From DATAFF01 sp036257595 (lineage in GTDB: Bacteria; Pseudomonadota; Alphaproteobacteria; Rhizobiales; Aestuariivirgaceae), in contig DATAFF010000057.1 in the NCBI GenBank assembly GCA_036257595.1, positions 1-43,360 on the forward strand: a DNA stretch of 43,360 bases, read 5' to 3'. The position numbers and the translations under genes were made by a program. The first letter of the stretch is position 1, and every line of letters starts with the position of its first letter. A model generated the notes under the pieces. The model worked only from the letters and a program-made list of their open reading frames with translations, ran no database searches and was not told the DNA's origin. This document shows, piece by piece, positions 23,853-32,816 of this stretch.

Positions 23853-25508
23853 CTACCGCGCGAACTGCTTGTACTTGATCCGCTTCGGCATCACCGCATC
23901 CTCGCCGAGCCGGCGCTTCTTGTCTTCCTCGTAGTCCTGGAAGTTGCCCTCGAACCATTCGACATGACTGTCGCCCTCGAAGGCGAGGATGTGGGTGGCC
24001 AGCCGGTCGAGGAACATTCGGTCGTGGCTGATGATGACGCAGCACCCGGCGAAGTCCTCGAGCGCTTCCTCGAGCGCCGCCAGCGTCTCGGTGTCGAGAT
24101 CGTTGGTCGGCTCGTCGAGCAGCAGCACATTGGCGCCCGACTTCAGCACCTTGGCGAGATGCACCCGGTTGCGCTGGCCGCCCGACAGTGTCCCGACCTT
24201 CTGCTGCTGGTCGGTACCCTTGAAGTTGAAGGCGCTGGTATAGGCCCGTGAATTGACCTCGCGCTTGCCGAGCGACAGCACGTCGTTGCCGCCCGAGATC
24301 TCCTCCCACACCGTCTTGTCCGGATCGAGCGCGTCGCGGCTTTGGTTGACATAGCCGAGATTGACGCTGTCGCCGATGCCGATCTCGCCGCGATCCGGCT
24401 TCTCCTCGCCGGTCAGCATGCGGAACAGCGTCGTCTTGCCGGCGCCGTTCGGCCCGATCACCCCGACAATGCCGCCGGGCGGCAGCGAGAAGCTCAGGCC
24501 CTCGATCAGCAGCCGGTCGTCATAGCCCTTGCTCAGATCCTTGATCTCGATGACGGTGGTGCCGAGCCGCTGCCCCGGCGGGATTACGATCTGGGCGGCT
24601 GGCGAGCGCAGCCGCTCCTCGTTCACCCTGAGCAGCTCGTCATAGGCCTTGATGCGCGCCTTCGACTTGGCTTGCCGTGCCTTTGGCGAGGCGGCGATCC
24701 AGGCCTGCTCGCGCTCGATCACCCGCTGGCGCGCCGCGTCCTCCCGCGCTTCCTGGGCGAAGCGCTTGGCCTTCTTGGCGAGATAGGCCGAGTAGTTCCC
24801 TTCATAGGGGATGCCGCGGCCGCGATCGAGCTCGAGGATCCAGCCGGTTACATTGTCGAGGAAGTAGCGGTCATGGGTGACGATCAGGATGGCGCCCGGA
24901 TAGGCCCGCAAATGATGCTCGAGCCAGTTGACCGATTCGGCATCGAGATGATTCGTCGGCTCGTCGAGCAGCAGCAGGTCGGGCTGGCGCAGCAGGAGCT
25001 GGGTCAGCGCCACCCGCCGCTTCTCGCCGCCGGACAGCCGGTCGACCGTGGCACCGCCTGGCGGGCAGCGCAGCGCATCCATCGCCTGCTCGACCTGAGC
25101 ATCGAGGTCCCACAGATTCTGGGCGTCGATGATGTCCTGGAGCTTTGCCGCCTTGTCGGCATTCTCCTCATTGTAGTCGCTCATCAGCGCATTGTACTGG
25201 TCGAGCACCGCCTTCTTGGCCGCCACCCCCTCCATGACATTGCCCATGACATCGAGTGCCGGATCGAGCTCCGGCTCCTGTGGCAGGTAACCGACTGTGG
25301 CGCCTTCCGCCACCCACGCCTCGCCCGAGAACTCGCGGTCGAGACCGGCCATGATGCGCAAAAGCGTCGATTTGCCCGACCCGTTCGGCCCCAGGACGCC
25401 GATCTTGGCATCGGGATAGAATTGCAGATGGATGTTCTCCAGCACTTTCTTGCCGCTGGAATAGGCCTTGGTGAGCCCGTGCATATGATAGATGAATTGA
25501 CGCGCCAT
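23853..25508 (-). CDS. ettA: Energy-dependent translational throttle protein EttA (ABC-F)
   Basis: A 551-residue soluble ABC-F ATPase, close to the 555 residues of E. coli EttA. It binds the ribosomal E site and gates the first elongation step according to ATP/ADP level. Domain 1 has Walker A GPNGSGKST and signature LSGGEKRRVALTQLLL; domain 2 has GPNGAGKTT and LSGGQRNRVHLAKVL. The inter-domain linker carries AWIAASPKARQAKSKARI, the EttA-type P-site tRNA interaction segment. ATG 25508 (MARQFIYHMHGLTKAY) is chosen because an upstream start at 25577 adds 23 residues not found in the family. It is divergent from the J-domain gene. Confidence 0.95.
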   Translation of the reverse strand: MARQFIYHMHGLTKAYSSGKKVLENIHLQFYPDAKIGVLGPNGSGKSTLLRIMAGLDREFSGEAWVAEGATVGYLPQEPELDPALDVMGNVMEGVAAKKAVLDQYNALMSDYNEENADKAAKLQDIIDAQNLWDLDAQVEQAMDALRCPPGGATVDRLSGGEKRRVALTQLLLRQPDLLLLDEPTNHLDAESVNWLEHHLRAYPGAILIVTHDRYFLDNVTGWILELDRGRGIPYEGNYSAYLAKKAKRFAQEAREDAARQRVIEREQAWIAASPKARQAKSKARIKAYDELLRVNEERLRSPAAQIVIPPGQRLGTTVIEIKDLSKGYDDRLLIEGLSFSLPPGGIVGVIGPNGAGKTTLFRMLTGEEKPDRGEIGIGDSVNLGYVNQSRDALDPDKTVWEEISGGNDVLSLGKREVNSRAYTSAFNFKGTDQQQKVGTLSGGQRNRVHLAKVLKSGANVLLLDEPTNDLDTETLAALEEALEDFAGCCVIISHDRMFLDRLATHILAFEGDSHVEWFEGNFQDYEEDKKRRLGEDAVMPKRIKYKQFAR

Positions 25509-25576
25509 CGGCCGCCTCTTGCTGTCGCGATCGTCTCGGGATAGTGGCTGTTTAGCCAAGGCGCCACGAGGACGCA

Positions 25577-26272
25577 ATGTCGATTTGGGTCAAAATTGCC
25601 GAGCAGGTGACGGCGCTGGGCAGCGACATCGCTGCCGGGTTGCGCCGGATTGCCGGCAAGGGTGATTCCGGTCCGGCCGACCCGGAGAAGTCGGTCGGCT
25701 TCACCATCGGCATGATCGCCCTCGGCGCCAAGATGGCCAAGGTCGACGGTGCCGTCACCGAGCGTGAGGTGAAGGCCTTTCGCGAGGTGTTCCACATCCC
25801 GCCCGACGAGCTCCCCAATGTCGCCTATGTCTTCAACATGGCCAAGCAGGACGTTGCCGGCTACGAGCTTTATGCCGGCGAGGTCGCCGCGCTGTTCGGC
25901 GACCAGCCGGGCGTGCTGGAGGACGTTCTGGACGGCCTGTTCCATATTGCCAAGGCCGATGGCGCGGTCGGCCAGCCCGAGCTCGCCTATCTGAGGAATA
26001 TCGCGGAGATATTCGGCCTTGCCGAGCGTTTCCGCTGCATCCGCGCCCGTCATATCGTGGCGGGCGAGGACGATCCCTATGTTGTGCTGGGCGTCGATCC
26101 CTGCGTCGACGACCGGGAGCTCCGGCGCCTGTTTCGCGAGATCGTCCGCGAATACCACCCCGACCGCCACATTGCCGCCGGCATGCCCAAGGAGCTGATC
26201 GAGATCGCGACCCAGCGGCTTGCCGCCATCAACGGCGCCTGGGAAAAGATCCGCAAGGAACGGGGAATCTAG
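25577..26272 (+). CDS. TerB-domain and J-domain co-chaperone (DjlA-like)
   Basis: A 231-residue protein. Residues about 40-150 form a TerB-like helical domain with two similar repeats: AKMAKVDGAVTEREVKAF and FHIAKADGAVGQPELAYL. The C-terminal ~60 residues are a J domain (DPYVVLGVDPCVDDRELRRL, then YHPDRH). The HPD motif that stimulates DnaK is intact. E. coli DjlA has the same order but with an N-terminal membrane helix, which is not seen here, so this form is probably cytoplasmic. It stands between ettA (divergent) and rnpB. The client is unknown. Confidence 0.85.
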   Translation: MSIWVKIAEQVTALGSDIAAGLRRIAGKGDSGPADPEKSVGFTIGMIALGAKMAKVDGAVTEREVKAFREVFHIPPDELPNVAYVFNMAKQDVAGYELYAGEVAALFGDQPGVLEDVLDGLFHIAKADGAVGQPELAYLRNIAEIFGLAERFRCIRARHIVAGEDDPYVVLGVDPCVDDRELRRLFREIVREYHPDRHIAAGMPKELIEIATQRLAAINGAWEKIRKERGI

Positions 26273-26279
26273 CGGCGTC

Positions 26280-26308
26280 TTGACGCGGCTGGCGACGGTC
26301 CCTAACTC
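26280..26308 (+). promoter_or_regulatory. Predicted rnpB promoter
   Basis: TTGACG (26280-26285), 17 bases, then TAACTC (26303-26308). The -35 box is near consensus and the -10 box is weak. The spacing is ideal, and the predicted transcript start falls at about 26311-26315, the expected 5' end of RNase P RNA. This agreement is the main support. Confidence 0.5.
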
Positions 26309-26312
26309 AAAC

Positions 26313-26704
26313 GGGCCAGCTGGCCGGATGACCGCCGCCGCAAATCCCGAAAGGGTGCGGAGGAGGAAAGTCCGGGCTCCACGGAAACACGGTGCCGGGT
26401 AACACCCGGCGGGGGTAACCCCAGGGAAAGTGCCACAGAAAACAAACCGCCTTGGCGGCACTGTCCGGCAGGCAAGGGTGAAACGGTGCGGCAAGAGCGC
26501 ACCGCCGGTCCGGCAACGGAACGGGCATGGCAAACCCCACCGGGAGCAAGACCGAATAGGGACGGCACGGGCTTCGGCCCACCTCGGGTTTCCGGATCGC
26601 CGTCCGGGTTGGTCGCGCGAGGCATGCGGCGACGCATGCCCCAGATGAATGGTCATCCAGCCCCTTGGGGTGGACAGAACCCGGCTTACAGGCCAGCTGG
26701 CGTC
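26313..26704 (+). ncRNA. rnpB: RNase P RNA (bacterial type A)
   Basis: The catalytic RNA of RNase P, which matures tRNA 5' ends. The ends pair: GGCCAGCTGGCC near 26314 with GGCCAGCTGGC at 26691-26701 (P1 helix). The universal core block GAGGAAAGTCCGGGCTCC is at 26363-26380, and ACAGAACCCGGCTTACAG at 26674-26691 is the second universal block. Between them are GGGTAACACCCGGCG-like hairpins and the AGGGTGAAACGGTG region. Length of about 390 bases is normal. Exact ends are estimated from P1 pairing. Confidence 0.95.
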
Positions 26705-26814
26705 TTCTCGCACGTGTCGATTGAGGACAAGCGAAACCGTTTGTTAAGCGCGTCGAGAGCAAAGTTCGGCAAGGGCATCAACCATTTATTCGCCATGTCC
26801 GACCCGGGAGCGCG

Positions 26815-27834
26815 ATGACATCTCGAGCCGATCTTGAAGCGGCGCCAAGGCATCTTTCGGTCATGCCCGAGGAGGTCGTCGCCGCGCTCGCGCCCAAGGA
26901 TGGCGGCATCTATGTCGATGGCACCTTCGGTGCCGGCGGCCACGCCCGCCTGTTGCTCGACAAGGCCCGCACCACCGTCTGCGCCATCGATCGCGATCCC
27001 CTGGCGATTGCCGACGGCATGGCGCTGCAATCGGTCTATGGCGATCGCCTGGTGCTGATCGAGGGCCGGTTCTCCGACATGATCGACCTCCTGGCATCGG
27101 CCGGCATCGCGAGCGTCGACGGCATTCTCCTCGATATCGGCGTGTCCTCGATGCAGCTCGATGACGGTGCGCGCGGCTTCTCCTTCACGAGGGACGGGCC
27201 GCTCGACATGCGCATGAGCGCAAGCGGCATGAGCGCCGCCGATGTCGTCAACACCCTCGAGGAGGATCAGCTCAAGCGCCTGCTTCGGGTGCTCGGCGAG
27301 GAAAAGCGCGCCCATGCCGTGGTGCGCGCCATCGCTTCCGCCAGGGCCAAAGCACCGATCACCCGCACCGCTGTGCTGGCGGAGATCGTCGAAAAGGCGG
27401 TCGGTCGCCGCCCCGGCGAACGCATCAGCCCGGCCACCCGCACCTTCCAGGCGCTGCGCATCTATGTGAATGGCGAGCTTGGCGAGCTGGTCGCGGGTTT
27501 GGCCGCTGCCGAGCATCTGCTGCGCCCCGGCGGCCGGCTCGCCGTCCTGACCTTTCATTCGCTCGAGGACCGGATCGTCAAGCGCTTCCTCAAGGAGCGC
27601 TCCGGCGCCACGCCGAGCCCGTCGCGTCACAGTCCGCCGGTCGAGCGGCGGCCGCCGACCTTCATCGATCTCCTCCCCGGCGGCGCCACCGCCACCGCCG
27701 CGGAGATCGCTGCCAATCCGCGGGCCCGCTCCGCGCGACTGCGTGCCGCCGAGCGCACCGGCGCGCCTGCTCTGCCCCCCGACCTCTCGGGCTTCGGCGA
27801 TGTCGTCCAGCTCGCGGCAGGTGGCGGGTGCTGA
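26815..27834 (+). CDS. rsmH: 16S rRNA (cytosine(1402)-N4)-methyltransferase RsmH
   Basis: A 339-residue SAM-dependent methyltransferase (MraW) that modifies C1402 in the ribosomal P site. Motif I is YVDGTFGAGGHARLLL near 34-49. LDIGVSSMQLDDGARGFSF and LDMRM are family hallmarks, and RTFQALRIYVNGELGEL and LTFHSLEDRIVKRF complete the set. The start is ATG 26815, about 110 bases after rnpB. It is the first dcw gene here; mraZ, its usual upstream neighbour, is absent. The 110-base gap should contain the dcw promoter, but I see no convincing one (TTGAGG-N16-GTTAAG at best). The end overlaps ftsL. Confidence 0.95.
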   Translation: MTSRADLEAAPRHLSVMPEEVVAALAPKDGGIYVDGTFGAGGHARLLLDKARTTVCAIDRDPLAIADGMALQSVYGDRLVLIEGRFSDMIDLLASAGIASVDGILLDIGVSSMQLDDGARGFSFTRDGPLDMRMSASGMSAADVVNTLEEDQLKRLLRVLGEEKRAHAVVRAIASARAKAPITRTAVLAEIVEKAVGRRPGERISPATRTFQALRIYVNGELGELVAGLAAAEHLLRPGGRLAVLTFHSLEDRIVKRFLKERSGATPSPSRHSPPVERRPPTFIDLLPGGATATAAEIAANPRARSARLRAAERTGAPALPPDLSGFGDVVQLAAGGGC

Positions 27835-28175
27835 GAGTCCTCAACATCATCCTGGTGCTCACGGTGCTTGCCGCCGCCTTCACCATCTATTCCCTCGAGC
27901 ACGAGACGCGCCGCGGCGAGCGGCGCATTGCCGAGCTCAAGCGCGGCATCTCCGACGAACAGGAGATGATTCGCCTGCTCGAGGCGGAATGGAGCAATCT
28001 GACGAGGCCGCGCCGCATCGAGCAGCTGGCGCATCAGCACCTTGAGCTGAAGCCGTTGTCGCCGCTGCAGCTGGTCGAGGCGAAGGATGTCGATTCGAAG
28101 CTGCCGCTCCGGCCGGTCGCCGAGGCGCCGCCGGACCACGACCCGATCGCCGACATGCTCAAGGTGCTGCAATGA
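27828..28175 (+). CDS. ftsL: Cell division protein FtsL
   Basis: A 115-residue bitopic protein starting at GTG 27828, inside the end of rsmH. It has an N-terminal membrane helix (VLNIILVLTVLAAAFTIYSL) and a short periplasmic coiled coil (ETRRGERRIAELKRGISDEQEMIRLLEAEW). LARQ-like LAHQHLELKPLSPLQ follows. FtsL bridges FtsQ/FtsB with FtsW/FtsI in the divisome. The sequence family is poorly conserved, so the call rests on topology, the LEAEWSNLTRP segment and position between rsmH and ftsI. It overlaps ftsI as ATGA. Confidence 0.88.
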   Translation: MLRVLNIILVLTVLAAAFTIYSLEHETRRGERRIAELKRGISDEQEMIRLLEAEWSNLTRPRRIEQLAHQHLELKPLSPLQLVEAKDVDSKLPLRPVAEAPPDHDPIADMLKVLQ

Positions 28176-29881
28176 GGAAGGCTCCGGCCGATCTGCTCGG
28201 ATTGGGCAGCCGCGATCTCGCCGGCCGCCGTCGCATCCGTCTGGTCATGCTCGTCTTCTCGCTCATCTTCCTCGTCATCGCCGGCAAGCTTGCCTGGCTG
28301 TCGCTGATGCCGCGCGACGAGAAGCTGCCCGCCGGCGCCGAGCAGCAGAAAATGCCGCGGCCCGACATCGTCGACCGCAATGGCGAGGTGCTGGCGCGCG
28401 ACATCCGCGTCGCCTCGCTCTATGCCGAGCCCAACAAGCTCATCGACATCGACGAGGCCGTCGAGCTGTTGACCGCCAATGTTCCCGACCTCGATGCCCG
28501 CGAGCTCCGCCGCAAGCTGTCGCTCGACAGGAGCTTCATCTGGTTGAAGCGCCAGGTGTCGCCGAGCGAGCAGCAGCTCATCCATGATCTCGGCATTCCC
28601 GGCATCGGCTTTCGCGACGAGACCTTGCGGGTCTATCCGCGCGGCCGGCTCGCCGCCCATGTGCTCGGCTATGTCGACGTCGATTCTCACGGCCTTGCCG
28701 GCATCGAGAAATATCTCGACGGCCGCGGCGCCCTGTTCACCGCCTCGCTCGCCGATCCCGCCAGTCGCACGCTCGAGCCCGTTCAATTGTCGATCGACTC
28801 GCGGATCGAGCATGCGCTCGCCGACGAGTTGCAAAAGGCGATCCAGCATTATCGCGCCGAAGCCGGCGGTGGCGTCGTGCTCGATATCGCCACCGGCGAG
28901 GTCCTCGCCATGGCCTCCCTCCCAGACTACAATCCTAACCGGCCGCTCGAGGCCCAGCAGAAGAACGCCGGCAACCGCATGACCGGCGGGGTCTATGAGC
29001 TTGGCTCGGTGATCAAGGCGGTGACCTTCGCCATGGCGCTCGATCTTGGCGTCTGCGATTTCAATTCGCGCTATGACGCACGATTCCCGCTGGTCATCGG
29101 CCATTCCCGGATCGGCGACTTCCACCCTGAGGGACGCTTCCTGACCGTGCCTGAGATCTTCACCTACTCCTCCAACATCGGCACCGCCAAAATGGCCCTC
29201 GATGTCGGGATCGAGCGTCACCAGGCCTTCCTGCGCAAGGTCGGGCTGCTCGACCGCATGCAGACCGAGCTGCCGGAAGCCGCCGCGCCGCTGCTGCCGG
29301 CGCGGTGGTCCACGATCACGACCGTGACCGCGGCATTCGGTCACGGTTTTGCCGTACAGCCGCTTCAGGGTGCCGCCGTCGCGGCAGCGCTGCTGAATGG
29401 CGGCGAGCTCATGACGCCGACATTCCTCAAGCGTGACCGTGAGGCCGCCGCGGCCGTGGCGGTTCGCATCATCAAGCCTGAGACGAGCAGGAAATTGCGG
29501 GACCTGTTCCGGCTCAATGTCGAGAAGGGGACCGCAACCAAGGCGGATGCGCCGGGGCTCAGGGTTGGCGGCAAGACCGGAACGGCGGAGAAGGTGATCA
29601 ACGGGCGCTACAGCAAGAACCATCGCTTGAATTCCTTTGTCGGCGCCTTTCCGATGGATGATCCGCGCTACCTCGTGCTGCTGATGCTCGACGAGCCGCA
29701 GGCCGTTCCGGAATCCATGGGCTTCGCCACTGCCGGCTGGAATGCCGTGCCGACCGCCGCGAAGCTCATCGCCCGCATCGCCCCGCTGCTCGGTGTCGAG
29801 CCTGCCCTGACTGCCGATGAGCGCGACAAGCTGGAAAAGGCCACCGCCTCCGCCAGGACCGCATCGAGGACGGCTCACTGA
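28172..29881 (+). CDS. ftsI: Septal peptidoglycan transpeptidase FtsI (PBP3)
   Basis: A 569-residue class B penicillin-binding protein that cross-links septal peptidoglycan. An N-terminal membrane helix (IRLVMLVFSLIFLVIAGKL) anchors it. The dimerisation domain starts RPDIVDRNGEVLARDI. Transpeptidase motifs are complete: SVIK at 279-282 with nucleophile Ser279, SSN in TYSSNIGTAK, and KTG beginning at Lys468. It follows ftsL with an ATGA overlap and ends 1 base before murE. The Ala/Thr-rich C-terminal tail is not conserved. Confidence 0.95.
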   Translation: MRKAPADLLGLGSRDLAGRRRIRLVMLVFSLIFLVIAGKLAWLSLMPRDEKLPAGAEQQKMPRPDIVDRNGEVLARDIRVASLYAEPNKLIDIDEAVELLTANVPDLDARELRRKLSLDRSFIWLKRQVSPSEQQLIHDLGIPGIGFRDETLRVYPRGRLAAHVLGYVDVDSHGLAGIEKYLDGRGALFTASLADPASRTLEPVQLSIDSRIEHALADELQKAIQHYRAEAGGGVVLDIATGEVLAMASLPDYNPNRPLEAQQKNAGNRMTGGVYELGSVIKAVTFAMALDLGVCDFNSRYDARFPLVIGHSRIGDFHPEGRFLTVPEIFTYSSNIGTAKMALDVGIERHQAFLRKVGLLDRMQTELPEAAAPLLPARWSTITTVTAAFGHGFAVQPLQGAAVAAALLNGGELMTPTFLKRDREAAAAVAVRIIKPETSRKLRDLFRLNVEKGTATKADAPGLRVGGKTGTAEKVINGRYSKNHRLNSFVGAFPMDDPRYLVLLMLDEPQAVPESMGFATAGWNAVPTAAKLIARIAPLLGVEPALTADERDKLEKATASARTASRTAH

Positions 29882-29882
29882 C

Positions 29883-31349
29883 ATGCACATGTCGCTCGGC
29901 CATCTCGCCGACGGGATCGTCGATCCCCTGCCGGAACGCTGTGCCGAGATCGCAATATCCGGTCTGACCGCCGACAGTCGCGAAGTGCGTCCGGGCTTCC
30001 TCTTCGCCGCCCTTGCCGGGACCCAGGCCGACGGATCGCGCTTCATTGCCGATGCCGTTTCGCGGGGTGCTGCTGCCGTCCTCGCCGGGCGTGGAACAAC
30101 GGTTTCCGTTACTGAGGTGCCGCTGTTGCAGGCGGCCAATCCGCGGCGGGCGCTGGCGCTGATGGCCGCCCGCTTCTTCACCCTCCAGCCTAGCGTCGCC
30201 GTCGCCGTCACCGGCACCAACGGCAAGACCTCGGTCACCTCCTTCGTGCGTCAGATCTGGGAAGTTATGGGGTTCGGTGCCGCCAGCATGGGCACCGTCG
30301 GCGTGGTCTCGCCTTCCGGCAAGCGACCGCTCGGCCATACCACCCCCGATCCCGTCCACCTCCATCGGATGTTGGGGGAGCTCGTCGAGGAAGGTGTCAC
30401 CCATGTCGCGCTCGAGGCGTCGAGCCATGGTCTTGCCCAGGCGCGGCTCGACGGCCTGCGCCTCGCTGCCGGCGCCTTCACCAATCTCACCCGCGATCAT
30501 CTCGACTATCATCCGACCTTCGAGGACTACGCCTCGGCCAAGCTCAGGCTCTTCACCGAGGTCCTCGAGTCGCCGGCGACCGCCATCATCAATGCCGACT
30601 CCGAGGCCGCACCGCAATTCATCGACGCCGCCCGCGACCATGGCCTGATCGTCCACACCGTCGGCGCCAGGGGCGAGCATCTGCGCCTCCTCGGCCAGGT
30701 CCGCGACGGTCTTGGCCAGCAGCTCCGGATCGGCACCGGCCATGCCGTGCACGAGGTCTATCTGCCGCTCGCCGGCACCTTCCAGGCATCGAACGCGCTG
30801 ATCGCGGCCGGCCTGGTGATCGGCGCCGGTGGCGATGAGATCGTTGCCATCCGGGCGCTCGAATCCCTGAGAGGGGCGAGCGGCCGCCTCGAGCTGGTTG
30901 CCTCCACCAGGAGCGGCGCCCCGGTTTTTGTGGATTACGCCCACACCCCCGATGCCCTCGAGACCGTGCTCGAGACCTTGAAGCCCTATGCCAGCGGCCG
31001 CCTCAAGGTGGTGTTCGGCTGCGGCGGCGACCGCGATCGCGGCAAGCGGCCCGAAATGGGCGCCATCGCGGCCCGGCTGGCTGACGAGGCCTATGTCACC
31101 GATGACAACCCGCGCGGCGAGGACCCGGCCGCCATCCGGGCGGCCATCCTCGCGGCCTGTCCCGGCGGCATCGAGATCGGTGACCGTGCCGAAGCCATTT
31201 TTGCCGCCATTCGCGGGCTGAAAAGCGGCGACGTGCTGGTGGTGGCAGGGAAGGGCCATGAAACCGGCCAGATCGTGGGCAAGGAGGTTCTGCCGTTCAG
31301 CGACCAGGACGTCGTCCGGGCGGCTGTCGAGGGGAGGTCGAAACCATGA
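29883..31349 (+). CDS. murE: UDP-MurNAc-tripeptide ligase MurE (meso-diaminopimelate adding)
   Basis: A 488-residue Mur ligase that adds the third amino acid to UDP-MurNAc-L-Ala-D-Glu. The ATP P-loop is TGTNGKTSV, followed by SSHGLAQ and NLTRDHLDYH. The DNPR motif at 408-411 is the marker for meso-diaminopimelate, as expected of a Gram-negative. ATG 29883 is 1 base after the ftsI stop; ATG 29889 is also possible. Upstream in-frame starts lie within ftsI. It overlaps murF as ATGA. Confidence 0.95.
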   Translation: MHMSLGHLADGIVDPLPERCAEIAISGLTADSREVRPGFLFAALAGTQADGSRFIADAVSRGAAAVLAGRGTTVSVTEVPLLQAANPRRALALMAARFFTLQPSVAVAVTGTNGKTSVTSFVRQIWEVMGFGAASMGTVGVVSPSGKRPLGHTTPDPVHLHRMLGELVEEGVTHVALEASSHGLAQARLDGLRLAAGAFTNLTRDHLDYHPTFEDYASAKLRLFTEVLESPATAIINADSEAAPQFIDAARDHGLIVHTVGARGEHLRLLGQVRDGLGQQLRIGTGHAVHEVYLPLAGTFQASNALIAAGLVIGAGGDEIVAIRALESLRGASGRLELVASTRSGAPVFVDYAHTPDALETVLETLKPYASGRLKVVFGCGGDRDRGKRPEMGAIAARLADEAYVTDDNPRGEDPAAIRAAILAACPGGIEIGDRAEAIFAAIRGLKSGDVLVVAGKGHETGQIVGKEVLPFSDQDVVRAAVEGRSKP

Positions 31350-32767
31350 ACGACCCGGCGCTGTGGACCCCTGAGGAGGTTCAGGCTGCCACCGGTGGTG
31401 TCTTCGCACGCGCTCCCGCCGCGCCGGCCACCGGCGCTTCGATCGACAGCCGCAGCCTCGAGCCGGGCGACATCTTCTTCGCCATTGCCGGCCCCTCCCG
31501 CGACGGCCACGATTTCGTTCCGGCCGCGCTTGACCGCGGCGCCGCCTTCGCCGTCATCGCCCGCACCGCTGCCGCCCGGCTGGGCGAAGGTGCCTTTCTC
31601 CTGGTCGACGACCCGCTCGCCGCCCTGGCCGCTCTCGGCGGCGCCGGACGCCGGCGCAGCGCCGCGAAAGTGGTCGCCGTCACCGGCAGCGTCGGCAAGA
31701 CCACCACCAAGGAGGCACTGCGCATTGCGCTCTCGGCCAGCGGACCGACCCACGCTTCGGTTGCATCCTACAACAACCATTGGGGGGTGCCGCTGTCATT
31801 GGCCAGGATGCCGCTTCAGACCGCCTTTGGGGTGTTCGAGGTCGGCATGAACCACAAGGGCGAGATCACGCCGCTGACCGCGCTCGTCCGCCCCCATGTA
31901 GCCATCGTGACCGCCATTGCCGAGAGCCATCTCGGCCATTTCGACGGCCTTGCCGACATTGCCGACGCCAAGGCCGAGATCTTCGGCGGCGTCGAGCCCG
32001 GCGGTGCCGCCCTGATCAATGGCGAGACCCCGTTCCACCAGCGCCTCGAGCAGGCTGCCCGGGCCCGCGGCATTGGCCGGGTCTACCGTTTCGGCGCCGC
32101 CGCCGATGACGATGTCAGGCTGCTCGCGGGCGATTTCGCGGCCGAGCACAGTGACGTCACCATCTCGGTCCTTGGCGAGCGGCTGGCGCTGAGAATCGGT
32201 GCGCCGGGCCGTCACATGGCGCTGAACGCCCTGGCCGTACTGGGTGCGGTGAAGCTCTGCGGCGCCGATCTCGCTGCCGCAGCCGGCGCACTTTCTACCC
32301 TTGCGCCTGGCAAGGGCCGGGGCATGCGCCTTCGCTTCCCGCTGGGCGCCGGCGCCATCACGCTGATCGACGAGAGCTACAATGCCAACCCGGCCAGCAT
32401 GCGCGCGGCGCTTGCGCTGCTTGCTCAGGCGGAAATCGGACCCGGGGGGAGACGAATCGCCGTCCTCGGCGATATGCTGGAATTGGGAGAGAGCTCGAAC
32501 GCCCTGCATCGTGCCCTGGCCAAGGACATGGATGCCGCCGGCGTCGACTCGCTTTATGCCTGCGGTTCCGGCATGTCGGAGCTCGTGCCGGCATTGTCGG
32601 ATAGGATTCCGGTCCTGCACCGGGCCCAGTCGGTGGAACTGGTCGAACCGCTGACCAAGGCGTTGCGGGCAGGAGATGTAGTGATGGTCAAAGGATCCCT
32701 CGGTTCCCGCATGGGAGTCGTGGTGGAAGCGCTGAAGGAGAAATTGACAGCGGCTGGCGGCCGCTGA
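31346..32767 (+). CDS. murF: UDP-MurNAc-tripeptide-D-Ala-D-Ala ligase MurF
   Basis: A 473-residue Mur ligase that adds the D-Ala-D-Ala dipeptide to make the pentapeptide precursor. The P-loop is VTGSVGKTTTKEAL near 113-126. SYNNHWGVPLSLARM and FEVGMNHKGEI are the MurF-specific blocks, and DESYNANPASMRAAL lies in the C-terminal domain. It supplies lipid I synthesis by the downstream mraY. A 49-base purine-rich gap separates it from mraY, the largest gap between two genes from rsmH to ftsA. Confidence 0.95.
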   Translation: MNDPALWTPEEVQAATGGVFARAPAAPATGASIDSRSLEPGDIFFAIAGPSRDGHDFVPAALDRGAAFAVIARTAAARLGEGAFLLVDDPLAALAALGGAGRRRSAAKVVAVTGSVGKTTTKEALRIALSASGPTHASVASYNNHWGVPLSLARMPLQTAFGVFEVGMNHKGEITPLTALVRPHVAIVTAIAESHLGHFDGLADIADAKAEIFGGVEPGGAALINGETPFHQRLEQAARARGIGRVYRFGAAADDDVRLLAGDFAAEHSDVTISVLGERLALRIGAPGRHMALNALAVLGAVKLCGADLAAAAGALSTLAPGKGRGMRLRFPLGAGAITLIDESYNANPASMRAALALLAQAEIGPGGRRIAVLGDMLELGESSNALHRALAKDMDAAGVDSLYACGSGMSELVPALSDRIPVLHRAQSVELVEPLTKALRAGDVVMVKGSLGSRMGVVVEALKEKLTAAGGR

Positions 32768-32816
32768 GGGCGGCCTCGAGGGGCGACACGGGGACAGGGA
32801 CGGGGAAGCGGGAGAA

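Noticed and set aside
28034..30238. Minus-strand frame of 734 codons across ftsI-murE
   Set aside because: Mirror frame with no domain, overlapping complete conserved genes.
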